Part shown: one piece after another, positions 12,996 through 26,271 of the stretch
Numbering within the stretch: the first letter of the stretch is position 1
How the letters are laid out: each line of letters opens with the position of its first letter
Assembly: GCA_964019165.1 (NCBI GenBank)
Contig: OZ025279.1
Location: 6,750,341-6,814,340 of the forward strand
Reading direction: 5' to 3'
Origin: Mastigias papua
Lineage: Eukaryota; Cnidaria; Scyphozoa; Rhizostomeae; Mastigiidae
DNA length: 64,000 nucleotides
Program-made: the position numbers and the translations under genes
Notes under the pieces: generated by a model
Databases searched by the model: none
Told to the model about the DNA's origin: nothing
The model's input: only the letters and a program-made list of their open reading frames with translations

Positions 12996-14018
12996 GGAAC
13001 CTTTGATTATTGGTAATAATCAGCTTCCTCGCTTTACATATCAGTTTACCATCTCCCAGAGATTCGAGCAGCAAATTTACATAATGATAATAATAATATT
13101 CGTATGTTTATACAGGTATTGCACTTTAGAAAATATATTTTCTGTTATCAATGTGCTACCTAATAAGTACCTGAATAGGCTAAAAACTAAGTTTGCTAAA
13201 AATGACAACTGAGAACTAATGAAAAATGAATTAAACCAAAGTAAACGTGTGCTTTAAATTTTATTATAAAGGTATCTATCAGATTAAAATTTGAATGACT
13301 AGTATCATGCTCAGGTGTAGATACAGAAAGGATATAGAATGACAAGTAGAATGGAGGAAAAGATCTTTTCAACAAATTTTCTAGCTAAAGCCCCTACCTT
13401 CTCCCAGTGGCGCCGTTGCTTACGGATGGAAAACAAAGCAATTTTAGCAACACAGAAATATCAATTCTCCTCGAAAACTCAACAAATGAACGGAAACATT
13501 AAATTCCCATTCTTGGCAGAAGCTAGGAATTCTCCTCGAAAACTCAACAAATGAACGCAAAAATAAAATTCTCATGTTTGGCAGAAACTAGGTCGCAATC
13601 TGTTGTTTTCTTCACTGAATGATGTTTGTTTGGAAGGATCAATGCTATCCAAAGCGCAGATATCTTTGTTTTAATGACTTCTTTCACGTTGATGGAAGGT
13701 GCAAGATGACAAACGAGCGAGGAAGAATAGAAAATGGGACTAAATGCTCTACTCCAAGGCGTGCATGCTTTCTACTTGCTTTTATGAAATGTTATATGTC
13801 ACAACCTGTTTGCAAGCGAGCTTAGTCTGATAAATGTGAAAATGATGTAAAAAATATTGGAGTATACAATTTTTAAGCTCTAAATGGAGCCATGTCCTAG
13901 GTCCCCCTTGGCTTCGGTACGGGCAGGCTTATACGAGAAGAAAACGTTTGTGGTGAGGCCGCATGTACTTCACGTGACCGTAATTCTCGCGATGGTTTTG
14001 AGTCGTTCTTTGGGCGTG
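12996..14018. other. Non-coding; tandem duplication at 13462-13597
   Basis: No gene is visible. A unit of about 67 bases beginning with AATTCTCCTCGAAAACTCAA occurs twice in tandem at about 13462-13597, with the second half (TTGGCAGAARCTAGG) also repeated. Confidence 0.5.
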
Positions 14019-14020
14019 TA

Positions 14021-14384
14021 CGTTTTTTTCATAAAAAAGTGGCTTATGAGTAAATAGTATTCGGCTGCTGGAATAGTTAGAAATGTTCAGTACTGGATTT
14101 TTGAAATTCAAAAAAGTTTATAAGTTCATATGCATTTAATATTCCAATTTTACACAGCCAAGCGCTTCTTTTGCTTAATTTGCATATATTTCCTATACTA
14201 GTATACGTTTTCAATGGGATGTTTCTGTAGTGCTTATCTTAATGTGTGACACTGCAGTATTAAACTTACACAAACTCAAATATTCTTGGAAAGAAAGTCT
14301 TAAGAAAGTTTCCATGCTGAAATCATCAAAAGCTTAGAAGTTTCGGTGCTAGATGACGAAAAACTCTCTTATAAAAACCACGTG
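14021..14384 (+). mobile_element. MITE, family B (copy 2)
   Basis: A 364-base element between TA dinucleotides at 14019-14020 and 14385-14386. It begins CGTTTTTTTCATAAAAAAG and ends CTTATAAAAACCACGTG, giving short A/T-rich inverted ends. Next to the left end comes the family B core (TATTCGGCTGCTGG, then TGTTCAGTACTGGATTTTTG). The same core appears at 9.29, 19.3 (reverse), 51.35 (reverse) and 52.5 kb. No coding capacity. Confidence 0.65.
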
Positions 14385-14386
14385 TA

Positions 14387-17300
14387 ATTCGCATGAATTT
14401 GTTTCTTCTTTTTTGATCAAAAGAATGATGAGGAAGTAGTATAGCAAAAACGCTGTTTCAACTTCCGATGATAAACACCAATGTCCTGAAAAGCTTGAAG
14501 GAGTTTGCAAATAGAGCGTGGATTTTATATACGAGAAACTTAAAGATGTTCAAAGAACTACAATGAAGCAGAATCTTTCAATAGAGAAAAAGTAAGCACC
14601 TATACTTGAAAATTTACACCTGCAGTATTTATGAGCTTGGCATTTCCACCGTAGCTTTAATACGATACTTGTATCATAGCTTGGCTAAAACTAACTGGGT
14701 GAGAGGAAAGTCAAATTCATTTTCTAGTATTAATAATACAGGGACCAGTGCTAACAGGTACTGTAGACGCGTGTATTTATTTGTAGTTTCGAAAATGATA
14801 AGGACACTCGAACTTTTTACTGGCCATCACACCCTGTACTAGGGGGGTTGTGGCTCTTAGAATAGCCCCAGGAAAATATGATGATATGGAGGCACATTGG
14901 TTATGGCACTACATTATTATTACTTAAATCAGTAAAACAGTAAGACAATAAAGACAAAGAAAAATAATAAATACGAAAAATCAAGAGCGAAAACATAAAT
15001 TTCATGAAACAACTGCATTCAACAGAAGCGAAGTATACTTTTCCCACCTTTCAGGCATTTTTTGTCTCTGAAATGTGAAATATGAGGATGAACTCTGTGC
15101 TATGAAAGAAGTCTTTAAGTTAATTTGAAATCTGGACTACTCTTTTTACAATTTCATCAGAGGACGCTCGATTAGCACAAAGCAAAACCTTGCCAGCACC
15201 GAAATTTTTGGAAAATATGTGACGTGTGTAAGAATATCGATAAAATATCAGCGAACGCTATTACTTTGAGCTTTGAAAAAGATTTTAATTACAACTGTGT
15301 TAAGCTCTCGAGATGCAACTTTTGCACATAACAGCGAAAAGTTATCTCCTGGTGTCCCACCTGGCCACGATGCCCCTTGCCTGTACTGATCATGGGAGTT
15401 ACATTAATCAGCTATAGTAATCTCAATAGCATTTTTTGCTGAGCCGGAATGTTACAATTTCTAGTATTGAAAATAGTGTAAATTTAAAGTGGATTTTCGT
15501 GAATAGAATTAGATTCTATAGTCACATTTTAAGAATATCATGACACTTTAAGCAGTTTTTACACTTGCAAAAATTTGCAATACTCCAAAAAGTGATCAAA
15601 GAGACTTACAAGAAAATTCTAATAGTTATAGGAAAGCAGGTAAGAATCTATATCAGAGTAGTAGATATCACTAACAAAAGTGTTGTAGAGCCAACTTAAG
15701 ACTAGGGCGAGAAGAGTAGTAACAATCCAGTAAAGCCAGCATGCATTTGTTCTAGGCAATGCTTAATATTTTAGCAACGTTTTTCAACAAACTCTGCTTA
15801 GTTTGTTGCATCATATGGGCATAGTTCACAAGCATGAATAATAACAAGAAAGTTACTTACAATGAACCATCTATCCTCAGGGGTAGTTAGCGCATTTCAT
15901 ATACATAAATTAAATATACTTATCATTAATTGCAAAGCTATCTGAAAATAAGAATGCATTAAAAACTTTCTAAATGATTCGAGTGAGTTTGATGCCATCA
16001 TTGCTTGTGGTGGTTAATTTTAGAGACATGAGGCAATGAGGAAATCACCAGTCCCCTCCTGTCACCACATGTGTTCTATTTAATTCAAGTAAGCGCTTGT
16101 CCCTTGATGATCTTGTTCATTCCCGTTCATTAGTTTACAAAACTAATTAAGAGACTGATCTTGTTAGAATATTTTAAAATATTATCTTCCATAAAACCAA
16201 GTGGTTCACATAGACAGTTTAGCTTTCTGGTTTAACTTAAAAAATTCTTGTAGTAAATATTGTCTCTGAGCTGGTGGCATCATTACCTTGGCCTGAGTTT
16301 CGCATAGGAAAGTAGCTGTACCACTTCTATGCAGTCATGGCTATATCAAGTTGGCAATTTGTTTGACAAAATTCTCTTCAAAACAAATTGACCTCTGAGT
16401 TCCATCATATCTTCTAGCGTTCTTGGTTTGTGGTAGACATTCTCGCAAATAAACAGACACAGGATACTTCAGCATTGGTTTTTACTAGCGCTCTTATGCG
16501 CTTTGCTGCTTACATCTAGAGGAATGACGTGTTTAAGTTCAGTCTAGAAGTGTAGACACTCTTCTTCATAGAGACATGTGAACACCTACCAAGCCTTAAA
16601 AGACACGCCAATCTAAACTCGTAGCAGGCATTTGATTAGTAGATGTTTTTGCTCTCCTTCCGTTACGAGGTGGAGAAAACAAGAGGGCTTACAGAGTTGA
16701 ATATCTTTGTTTCTTTGTAGACTACTTCTCCCTTTCCCATAACTATTCGCATCAAATTTGAGAAATTTAGTGGAATATCTATACTGATATTAGAGAGATG
16801 ATTGCTCCTCCTAATCCTCCTTCCCAGCGTTTCTACATTCATATCGTGATCTTTTCATACTTAGATGAGCTCTATATCTCCATGGGAACAGATATTCAAA
16901 GACAACATTTTAATCATCGTGACTTTATAACAAAGTTTTCTTTAGTTTTGATATTTGATTGGAATTTGAAAAATGGAAGCTATTTTAGGAAAAAATCAGT
17001 TTTGTATACAAAGCACGATCAAGATCTTTACCTGCGAGTGTTATCAAGTGAAATCAACTAGCATTTTAAGAGTTCACTGCAAGATTTGAGGAATGAAAAA
17101 GTCTCACTTTCGCAAAAATTACCGAATATGAGGGTCCAGGGATAGACGGGTCACTTGATAGTATGTATATTAAAGTTGTAGACACGATAAGTATATCCTC
17201 ACCAATACCCGGAGGAAGAAATGATTTTTTAACACATTCTACAGTATAAAAGTCTCCCAAATCTGCCATGATGTATTTACCCCAACCCTAAATAGATAGC

Positions 17301-18545
17301 TTGCCCCAGTGAAACTCTGATGGCAAAGTGCATGCAGCTTTTAGTTCTTGCTTTTAAATGCCTCTTGAAGATGTGGCAAAGAGTTTGTACTAGCAGTAAT
17401 TCGCTACTTTAGCTAGGCAGAATCAGGGTACAGTCGAAAAGATTTTCACCATACTGTGCCGTCTTTTCCATAACAACAGGAGCTCCTGCAGGACCTTGAT
17501 GAGTACATGAGAGTAGAAAGCAATTCATGGAGTTCTTTTTAGCAATAACAGCAAAGTGATTCAATCCCACCCTTTTTCGGATACCTTTCGTTTGAAAAAT
17601 TCTCACGATAATTCCACAACGACAGAATTTCCATTTAATTTACATAAGCGACCTTTTTATAAGGCTTGCGAGGTACCATATTCAGTTTCATAACGAGGTA
17701 TGCCTAATTGAAGAGTACAAACATGATAAATAGAAAATGGTTTCCTTAGCTAAGCTACCAGCCATGTGCAAATAGTAGGAATACTTTTTGCATTATGGAT
17801 GTTGTCCATGACAGTGGTATTTACAGATTGGCATGGAAAACATCAACTACACCTGCATTTTGTATGCTCTGAGAATCACATTGCACAATAATCATTGGCA
17901 AACATGATCACCGTTCAAATAGTTAAATCTATTGCCATAGTGCGAATCAGCCCAGTCTTTTTGAACTAGATCTTAGGGTAGGTGCTCCACGCCTCTATTC
18001 CATTCATTTCGCATTGCATAAGAAAGAAGAGCATAATTCAGATGTAAGCTGTTTGAATGAAAAGGTGAGCACCTCTTTCAGAAAGTGCAAGTATCTATGT
18101 GTACCTATATTTTAAGAGTAATTCTCTTCTTAAAAGTATCTTATGGAACCACGTCCAAAGTGATATTAAATCTGTAACCTCTGCCTGTTCTTTTACGAAA
18201 AGTATAAAACATTTTTAGAAATGTATTAAAAGTTGGAGTGGAAAGGCCTGTAACTATAAAAAATGTTTAAGCTTTTCTCATTTTTAAGGTGTGGGGGCCT
18301 CATTTTCGAGACAGCTGGTTGAGATTAGTGTTTTGTTTTGCTTATTTCCTTTTTTCGTGAAAATTATACAAAGTAAGCATTGTAAGGGCTGTATAAATTA
18401 TGTAAAAAATTGGCTGTAAATTGTTAATTTTTCTTTTGTAAACAGGGCAGTTTGTAAATCAATTATATTCGTTGAAGCTTACCCTGCATAAAATCTGTAA
18501 AATAAACAATGAAAAAATGAAATGACAAATCTCATCTTATAGCAT
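14387..18545. other. Non-coding stretch, nothing recognised
   Basis: About 4.2 kb of AT-rich DNA. Open frames are below 90 codons and unrecognisable. I saw no tandem arrays, tRNA-like promoters or clear inverted ends. Confidence 0.5.
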
Positions 18546-18548
18546 GAT

Positions 18549-18795
18549 TACTCCCGGAGTGGAGGCACAGGGAGTGGAGGCACAGGGAGTGGAGACATAG
18601 GGAGTGGAGGCATAGGGATTGTTCGTCCACCTTACAGTTTGGAGATCGTGGGTTCAGGTCCAAGTGGATTCATGCTATCGCTTATCTAATTCTTAGACAT
18701 CCAGTTAGAAAATGTCAGGGGGTGGCAAAGATTCCACAGTCTTTGCCTAAAGACGACAAGCAGCAATGAGACTCTTAGTGACATCACACAACAAT
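18549..18795 (+). mobile_element. Possible tRNA-derived SINE with 15-base tandem units
   Basis: At 18555-18620 the unit GGGAGTGGAGGCACA is repeated about four times. It is followed near 18648-18660 by GGGTTCAGGTCC, a fair match to a Pol III B box (GGTTCRANNCC), and by about 130 bases of body. The A box has decayed or been replaced by the tandem repeat. The SINE call is tentative; a simple tandem repeat beside a chance B box is the alternative. Confidence 0.35.
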
Positions 18796-18989
18796 TTGCA
18801 TTTATTATGACGCTATTTCTAATTAGCACAAAAGATGCATTTTCCACAAAAGGTGTTTCCCGTGCATTCCAAGCATCTGAACAGTGTGTTAGTCCTTACT
18901 CCCGCTTTTCAAGTCCACCTCAGTATATTTTTTTCCTGGCAATACCACTACACATAAAGGGACTATCAGAGGACGAACCCTTTTAAATA

Positions 18990-19400
18990 TACAATTCGGG
19001 TCTGTATTAATGAAAGGTTCCATCTTTTTTTTATCAGAAAGTTTTTTCGTCCATAACTGACACTCTAAACTTTTTCATTATTACAGTACTTAAACTATCT
19101 TAAGGCATTCTTAAGAAGAATAGTTGAGTTTACGTAGCGCTACAGTAAATTACACAGAAAGATAGTCAATACACGAATAAAACACTCTACTAGAAAGGCT
19201 AACACAAGAAATCTATACAAATTAAGTAAAAGCGATTGTTTCTTGCGATAATATTGGAATTTTAAACGTATATGACTAATAAACTTTCTTTGGTCTCATA
19301 AACGCAGTACTGAACTTCCTTAAAACTTTTTGAGCAGCCGAGTATCCTTACAAACCACCTTCTTATGAAACAACGTCTATTCCTCTTAAATTCTGCTTTC
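18990..19400 (-). mobile_element. MITE, family B (copy 3, reverse)
   Basis: Reverse-complemented, the stretch 19275-19385 reads CGTTGTTTCATAAGAAGG, then ACTCGGCTGCTCAAAAAG, then AAGTTCAGTACTGCGTTT: the left end and core of family B. The other end is only roughly placed near 18990-19020 (TATCAGAAAGTTTTTTCG). No coding capacity. Confidence 0.45.
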
Positions 19401-21538
19401 GTTCGTATTTTTCCTATGTTCTTTTTTATAGCTTGTTCATTTCTTTTTGTAAAGTTTTTGATCGTCATCATCTCGATCAAGTGAGTTAATATTAAGAGAC
19501 ATTAAATCTTTTGAGGTTTCTCAAAACTAGAAAACAGTAAATGGTATACTTGATCTGCTTGTGAGTTACAAGGTTGCCAATGACACCGTCTACTGTACTC
19601 TATCTAGAAAAGGCGTATCTCTATATCTTGAAAAAGTATTTCCCTCTGTTTTAATGATGTGGTCCTAAAAGGTTTTCTTGGTTACTCCATCACCCACTTT
19701 ATAATTTCTGGCGTCGCTATTGAATCTCCTTCTTATCAAAATCTGGTTGCAGACTTTTGCAGTCTTTATAAATATTCCTATGAAAACTTCTCCCGAGAAA
19801 TCAAGATTTTTATTGCTGATCCATTTAGGAGGGCAATTTTGGGGTTCCATGGAACAGAAGAACCAGCAAAATTTATCCAAGGAACAAAAGAGCATGACAA
19901 AAATAAAAAAGGATCAAGTTAACTTCGGCTGTTGTACAGGGATCAGTGAAAATGCTTTCCTTGGGACGTTCTTCAAGGATTTTTGTAAGTTATCTAACCC
20001 TATGGTTGAGATGTAACCAAGGCTTATGTTTCTCCATCAGTGTAAGTCGCAGACAAGTGAAAAGATTGAAACAATGATGTATTGGAGCGTAGGGCATGGG
20101 CAAATTATGCCGCAAGATTTTAATTTCTCTACCAAAGATAGCCTTGGGTCATTACCTAGAAAAATATTTTCAAGAAAAAATTGCTTTGAAATCACTTGAT
20201 TTATTGAGAGCAGTGATGATTAGCCAGCGTGGTTCTCGATTATCAAAAATCGTTCATTTATCGTATTCAAAGACCAGTTAGGATTAGCTATTGAAGAAGA
20301 GGCGTGTAATAACCAGAGAAGCTAGTTAAGGAAAGTTTAAGGGGAGATACGCTCCCCAATAATTTAAGCAACCAGTCCCTGTTGTTATTTGATAGGGATA
20401 AATTGACCCTGATCGGGTTATTAACTTGACTTGTTTCTCGTTTTAACTGATCCTAAGGTGGGCTGTAGCAAACCGCTATATCAAATCTAAAGTCGGCCCC
20501 GATATTACGCAATGTAGATCGGATCCAACTTCACCTCTTCCTAGCTACTATGCAATGGAGGAGCCAAGGGATTGTATAACCGGGTACACAGCCGCTACTA
20601 TTTGAATCTGTAATAAGTTAGATTAATCCAAAAATGCCATAAAGCTACTGAAGTTTCTCACAATCATATCAATGAATTACTGGGATATTTTCTAACTAAA
20701 ATGGGCGCATCTCTATGCTTAAACAGGGTGTTTCCCCAATGTAGACAAGGCATGATCCTAAAAATTTCTTGGGGGCGAAGCCTCCAGATTTCCATTCCTT
20801 CCTTGCCCCATCCACACTTACCAGCAGCTAACACCACCGCTGGGGGTTTGGCTTTCACTCTCAACCACACCCCACTAAACGTTTTAATTTACTCATTTGA
20901 ACGGGACCATACCAAGAAGCCTGACAGGGTGTTCAGAAGCATACTTCTTCTAAACGATAGGGACCTGGAGGGCTAACATGGTTCATAACACTATATCACT
21001 TTCAAATTATAATCTCATTCCAACTATCATTTCTTATTGTGACATGCACTGATAGAAATAGTAAGGAACTTTTAATCCTATAGACTTTGGTCCGCGTTTC
21101 ATTGTTCTGTTGTTACTTGATACTGGGTCAAACGTCGACTTTTGGTCGCACCGAAGTATATGGATTTGGGTACGAAAAATGTGAAGTTGCACCATTCAAG
21201 CAATTCTACTGGTGTGAGCTGCATCTTTAATGGAAATACGGATGCTCACAAAGATGGAATAAATGTGAGCAATTTATGCATTTGATTCGGCACATGCCAA
21301 ATTCGACGTTTGACCCCAATTCGCTCTTGAGACAATTTCGTTGGGAAAATAACTTTCAGTAAAGTATTCATTTGAGGGAATTCACACAGTTGAGGTAATT
21401 CCAACATGCACTTATGACAATTGAAGTGTACCAAACTCGAAGTATTTCTTGATGAAAAAGAGTAAAATATTTCTTGGTGTCACGAAAGAGTTTGCACTGT
21501 CAAAGAATTGAACTGCAACATTTTCGCATTTGTCGTCA
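19401..21538. other. Non-coding stretch
   Basis: No supported gene. The overlapping short frames at 19.66-20.02 kb on both strands show no domain. A G/C-richer patch at 20.7-20.95 kb has open frames on both strands but no recognisable protein. Confidence 0.45.
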
Positions 21539-21540
21539 TA

Positions 21541-21900
21541 CTCTTTATTTTTACAATATTACCAAAATGTTTTCTGAGCCTCACTATTCTAAAATTTTTC
21601 TGATTTTGAGCCTAGAATTATTCTTAAATTGTTATTAAAAACCAAAGGTGTAACTTCGCCTAGAAATTTAAGGAATATATTGCAATCTATGTTGATGTTT
21701 TACTACATACAACTAATCAAGAGTTTATATTTTGTATCGATAATGCAAAAGTACATCTGAAAGCAGTATTATAACTGTGATACAAAAAAATTCTTATGTC
21801 TTGATGAAGCTTGAGCCTTGCATTATTCTTAGGTTATTCCTAAATTTAAGCGATTTTGAGCCTCAATATTCTCATAAACGTTTTTCTTATAAAAAAAGTG
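21541..21900. mobile_element. MITE, family A (copy 2)
   Basis: The right end is clear: TTTTGAGCCTCAATATTCTC, then CTTATAAAAAAAGTG directly before TA at 21901-21902. Reverse-complemented this is CACTTTTTTTATAAG, matching the 2.53-kb copy. The left end near 21541 (CTCTTTATTTTTAC, TGAGCCTCA) is weaker, so that boundary is approximate. Confidence 0.5.
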
Positions 21901-22000
21901 TAGATCACTGTGGCTGTTACGCGCTAAAACATGAGACAAATCCGTTAGCTTTCAACATCTATAAGTTTTTGACCTGTGCCTGTCTCAATCGCAACTATCA

Positions 22001-22092
22001 GGCCTGAAAGAATGGCCTGAAGAATGGCCTGAAAGAATGGCCTGAAAGAATGGCCTGAAAGAATGGCCTAAAAGAATGGCCTGAGGGCACAG
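22001..22092. repeat. 13-base tandem repeat, about 6 units
   Basis: The unit GGCCTGAAAGAAT is repeated head to tail about six times, with one unit shortened by a base and one carrying TAAAAG in place of TGAAAG. There are no unique spacers between units, so it is a minisatellite and not a CRISPR. Confidence 0.85.
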
Positions 22093-24650
22093 GCTAGATT
22101 ACCAACGAGGTGGTTCATAGACAAGAAATTAAACTATATGCAAAGAGGACTATATATCAATTCGTTCGAATAAAAAAGTAGATAAGAATAGTTCTAATAA
22201 ATATGAATATAAAGAGTAGATGTCACCTCGGCTTCAGAGTCTATATACATACATAAGATGTCTCTTTTCTGTTACAAGTATGTCCTTCAACGAATAAGAG
22301 TGTTCTTCAACTTTCGACTGTTAGTTCTGCACATTGTAATAACTTGAGTTACAGTCTTTGCAAAGGCTTTGTGAATGGCCATGCAGTAAGGGAAAGGCGG
22401 TAACAGTAATATTCAAGTAACATTCTTCACCCAATTTCCCATGAGAAAAGCTAGCAATACCCCATGTTTATTGGGCATTAAGTCTTCGAATTTCTGACAG
22501 GTTTGTAGAAATATGCTCTAATTAATCCTTTAACATGGTGTTTGACATCTTATTCTTCTTCATCACTCACCTACATCCATTTTTCTTATTTGAGTTCGTT
22601 TGTCATTCTTCTCGTCACATTCCTGACTTTTACCTTCAGAGCCAGGGACAATGCTCTAAATCTGTTGCCTTTGGCCAGGACTGGTGCCACTTTCGTATAC
22701 CGCAGATCTGCGCCATATGTTAAAGTAGTTACCACACCAGTATACTCTATTCACGCTTAATTCCATACATGACTTCTATTTTCTTATTAAAATACGCCGA
22801 TGTACTACAGGATTTTTGTACGCCATATATTTGTGGCGTGACCCCCCTCGATTCCAGATTGATGGTGTCAGAGGACAGAAGCTGATGGAAAACTCTGGTA
22901 CATGCCTAAGCACAGCCTCGCTTGGGGGGGGCTGGATGGCCCCCACTTTGCTAGTCAGCAATTTTTCTAGCCTATATCAAGCAGTTTTATTGTTTGTAAC
23001 CCCCACTTTTACATGTACCCTCTACTTTGTATCTGGCAGTGCCGTACCTACACTCAGGATTGGGCATTATATGCTTAGATTTTTCACCTCGGCTTTACAT
23101 GATAACTTTGTCATTTAACTACAGTAACGAAAACTTACACCGTATGTATCATAACAGTATTCGTGCCACAAGCCATCAAGTTTTTGTTGTGGAATCAGTG
23201 AAGTTGATCGTACGCGGTCTCCAGCCAGACAATGCATTGGTAAAACAAAGTAATAGCAAAGTGAGCATTTACCAGCTATGACAACTGTTCTCTCAACCAT
23301 TATTGTCTATCATCATTTAATTACACGAGAAATTATCGTAACGACGTGCCTCTGATAAGCAACGGAGGAGAGTAATTAGTCGCTTTTCCTAGAGCCGAAA
23401 GAAACAAATAATATATGTCCTGCTGAATACTCGTTACTTTATCTGCATTTGCAGACAGAATGTGTAGACAGTTAAGATTTAGTGGACAAATAACGTGGTG
23501 GTCACGTCACGAGGTACTCTAATCTTACCGTTGTGCACAGTGCAAACGTTGTGGGCCTACTTTTCCTACCTAGCGTATGTGTAAACAGTTGCAGAATATC
23601 GTCAAAGGTGAGAATTGTTTTACTGCTACAAAGTACCAAATGTGAATAACCATTGTATGTCTTACATGCCTTCCCAGGGAGTTTTGCTTGATATTTTCCT
23701 CACTTTGTGCAGGCTTGCTTTGCTAGCTGCTAAGAGCGCCAATACTCTAATGGAATCGTTGGTATGTGTTGTGTCCACGTGAGCTCTGGGCCTATCCGTT
23801 GGGTTAGTTTGATCAAGTCCGTAGAATGAAGCATGTATTTGTGAGGGTTGCTGCAAGATGTGTGGTAATGCTAACGTGTTCAGCGGACACTTATACCTAG
23901 CACTTTTGGGGATCCTGTGAAAACGACATTTATTTCCATGCCAATGTCATACTTCCTGGTTGATAGCATGTTGGGTGCGCTTTTGAGGATTTCTCTTTGT
24001 TTTATCTGATAATAATTGTTGTTTCCATTCCTATTAGTGTCTGATTCTTTTAAGTATGACTCATTTTGAATTATATTGGTCCCGGAGATTTTACATGTAC
24101 ATAAGGCTTAGTTCATACATACGATTAGGGAAATGATAATAGGAATCTACGTAAGAACATTCGCTTCTGAGATGGATATGGGTTATGAAACCATTTTCTC
24201 TCAACATTGAATAACATTAGAATCAAACCGGATATATATACAGGTTGATCAGGTGCTGTTCTCTTTTCACACAGACGTTGTTTGTAATCGAAACTTTGGT
24301 CAATGGTCATCCTGGAAGTTGATAGTACTTGCTGTCAGTACCTATTAACACATTGTGTGCTTTCGTTGTTTTTTATTGTCTTGAACCCAGCTGCCGCCAC
24401 TTTCACCTCAGTTGCGGCCTATCGGTTTTACACACTTGTTTATAAGGAACCTTGTTTAATTGCTACAACTTGAGACCAAAAGCACAAAAAAGTCAATGAA
24501 ACACTTGACACAAACATAACAAGGAATCTATACAGGTTCTGAGTTTTCATTAGGTAATCAGTTATTACAGTCTAGCCCAGGACTGTAGAAGAGAGCTCCG
24601 ATGGGCTCAATCCACCTTCCTCTTTCCGAAGAGGGACTGGGTCTCCTGCG
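22093..24650. other. Non-coding stretch, no supported gene
   Basis: Open frames up to 100 codons occur (for example 22816-23118) but none has a recognisable domain, signal or conserved motif. Several overlap on opposite strands, as chance frames do. I see no defined repeat boundary. Confidence 0.45.
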
Positions 24651-24658
24651 TTGTATGG

Positions 24659-24897
24659 CAGGGGTGTCAAACTCATTTTCGCCGAGGGCCACATCAGCAG
24701 TATGGTTGGCCTCATAGGGCCAGGTGATTGAAACTATACCTTATTATTTTCCTTCTCTATTTATTAAGTATTCACGTCAATGACATAATCAGAATCACAC
24801 ACAAGCTCTCGCGGGCCACTTAAAATGACCAGGTGGGCCACTTAAAATGACCAGGTGGGCCATATTTGGTTCGCGGGGCTTGAGTTTGACACATGTG
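24659..24897. mobile_element. hAT-type MITE with perfect 8-base target duplication
   Basis: A 239-base non-autonomous element starting CAGGGGTGTCAAACTCA and ending TGAGTTTGACACATGTG, which are imperfect inverted ends of the common hAT type. It is flanked by an exact 8-base duplication, TTGTATGG, at 24651-24658 and 24898-24905, the size hAT transposases make. Inside, a unit containing TGACCAGGTGGGCCACTT is doubled at about 24819-24860. There is no coding capacity; an autonomous hAT elsewhere must have moved it. Confidence 0.9.
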
Positions 24898-24905
24898 TTG
24901 TATGG

Positions 24906-26147
24906 TAATGTTGTAATGTAAACAATCGGAACTGAAAGGTCTTTGGGGGGTTTTCTCTTTAGTAGTTTCATTTTTTGACCTTCTATATGTAGGTTCCTCA
25001 TAAGCTGCTCTCAGTGCTTTTGAAAGTGTTGGACAACAATGAAGGGTGTGATCTCAACAAAATTGGCTTTGTCCATGCCCTTCAAATAACAGAGGGCCCC
25101 TTGTATGAAAGCTAGCTCCACACCACTGGCTCAGTCCCCTTTCTAAAACATCCCATTTTGATGGGGAGGATCCAGCACCGGCCATTGTAAGCATACAGGT
25201 TTTTTGTGTTTTGTCAATAAGCGTTCATTACTTATATGACTAGACATAACTCCTTCATTTCAATGACATGTATTGACTCCATGTGTTGAACCAGATGACC
25301 ATTTCACAGCTTATGAAACTTATGAGTCCGAGTGGATTATTTCAATGCAAGATATGTTCAAAAGTTTTTCTTAGATCATTTCAGTTTACATTATTCAAGA
25401 ACTATCAATATCTCTAGGCTTACTCTACATAGACTACTTATACTATCATTCATACCAGCATTCTCATATGAGGTTGTGGGATCTTAGCTGCCTACATCAT
25501 ATGTTAACTTTCAGAAGGTGTGGCTGGTAGAAATCGACTAGGCCACGTCCTATTGACAAGATGCTTGGAGATTGCTTGGAGACACCGTTTTTCTATATTT
25601 CTGTTCATACTCTTGTGAAGGCAAGTCTCAGAGGCGACATCATGAATACATATTTAGGAGGTCTGATAGCTGCAGTTAGTGACGTAGGGGGATCCATTGT
25701 GGTGGGGTCGATCACACATTTAGTGTGAAGAGGCTGTCACTATATTCTGATGAGACTAATCAACACAGCAAAAGAAACTCAATAAGAAACAAAAAAGTTG
25801 ACAAAGTAGCATAGGTAGCATAATAACTGACACAACATGATTGTGGGCTTATGCCAGCATCTACACTCCCTAATTCGACAAGTTCCTGTTCCCATAGCAT
25901 CCTTTATTCAATTGGTTGGTCCATTGAAAATTATACGTTCAATTCGAAATTGTAAGTAAACACCTAATCTTCACAATTAAATTCCCGTAAAATTTGTTAT
26001 AACAGGGCCTTTTAATTACAAAACATTATACTGTGGGAGGTTTTCTCAGGTTTGATGGTTGCGTGCTGGAGGTTACTCCTATGCAGTACTACTCCTATGT
26101 GAAAATAGCGGGAGATTCCCGCACTATGTACTAGCTGTTATAGTCAT
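24906..26147. other. Non-coding stretch
   Basis: Nothing recognised. No open frame of note and no repeat boundary. Confidence 0.45.
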
Positions 26148-26155
26148 ACATTTAT

Positions 26156-26271
26156 ATTTCACTACAGCACGAAAAAGCGGTACCATGTTTTAGACGTGCT
26201 TATTATGTCTAAAGCATGGTACCGCTTTTTCGTGCTGTAGTGAAGTTCTGTAGTACCAGCAGACTTTTCAC
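26156..26271. mobile_element. PLE-derived solo hairpin
   Basis: A near-perfect palindrome. The arm from about 26158 (TTCACTACAGCACGAAAAAG, then GGTACCATG) pairs with the arm ending near 26244, around a short loop of about 11 bases. The outer arm is the terminal sequence of the Penelope-like copies at 42.15, 47.66 and 62.28 kb (TTCACTATAGCACGAAAAAG). The right end continues CCAGCAGACTTTTCAC, also as in those copies. ACATTTAT lies on both sides (26148-26155 and 26272-26279), a likely target duplication. Everything internal, including the ribozyme and endonuclease, is gone. Confidence 0.7.

Noticed and set aside
22001..22092. Possible CRISPR-like array
   Set aside because: The 13-base units are directly adjacent with no unique spacers, and the DNA is eukaryotic.
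23662..23856. Minus-strand 64-codon frame with orderly composition
   Set aside because: No domain or homologue recognised, and no flanking exon could be joined in frame.
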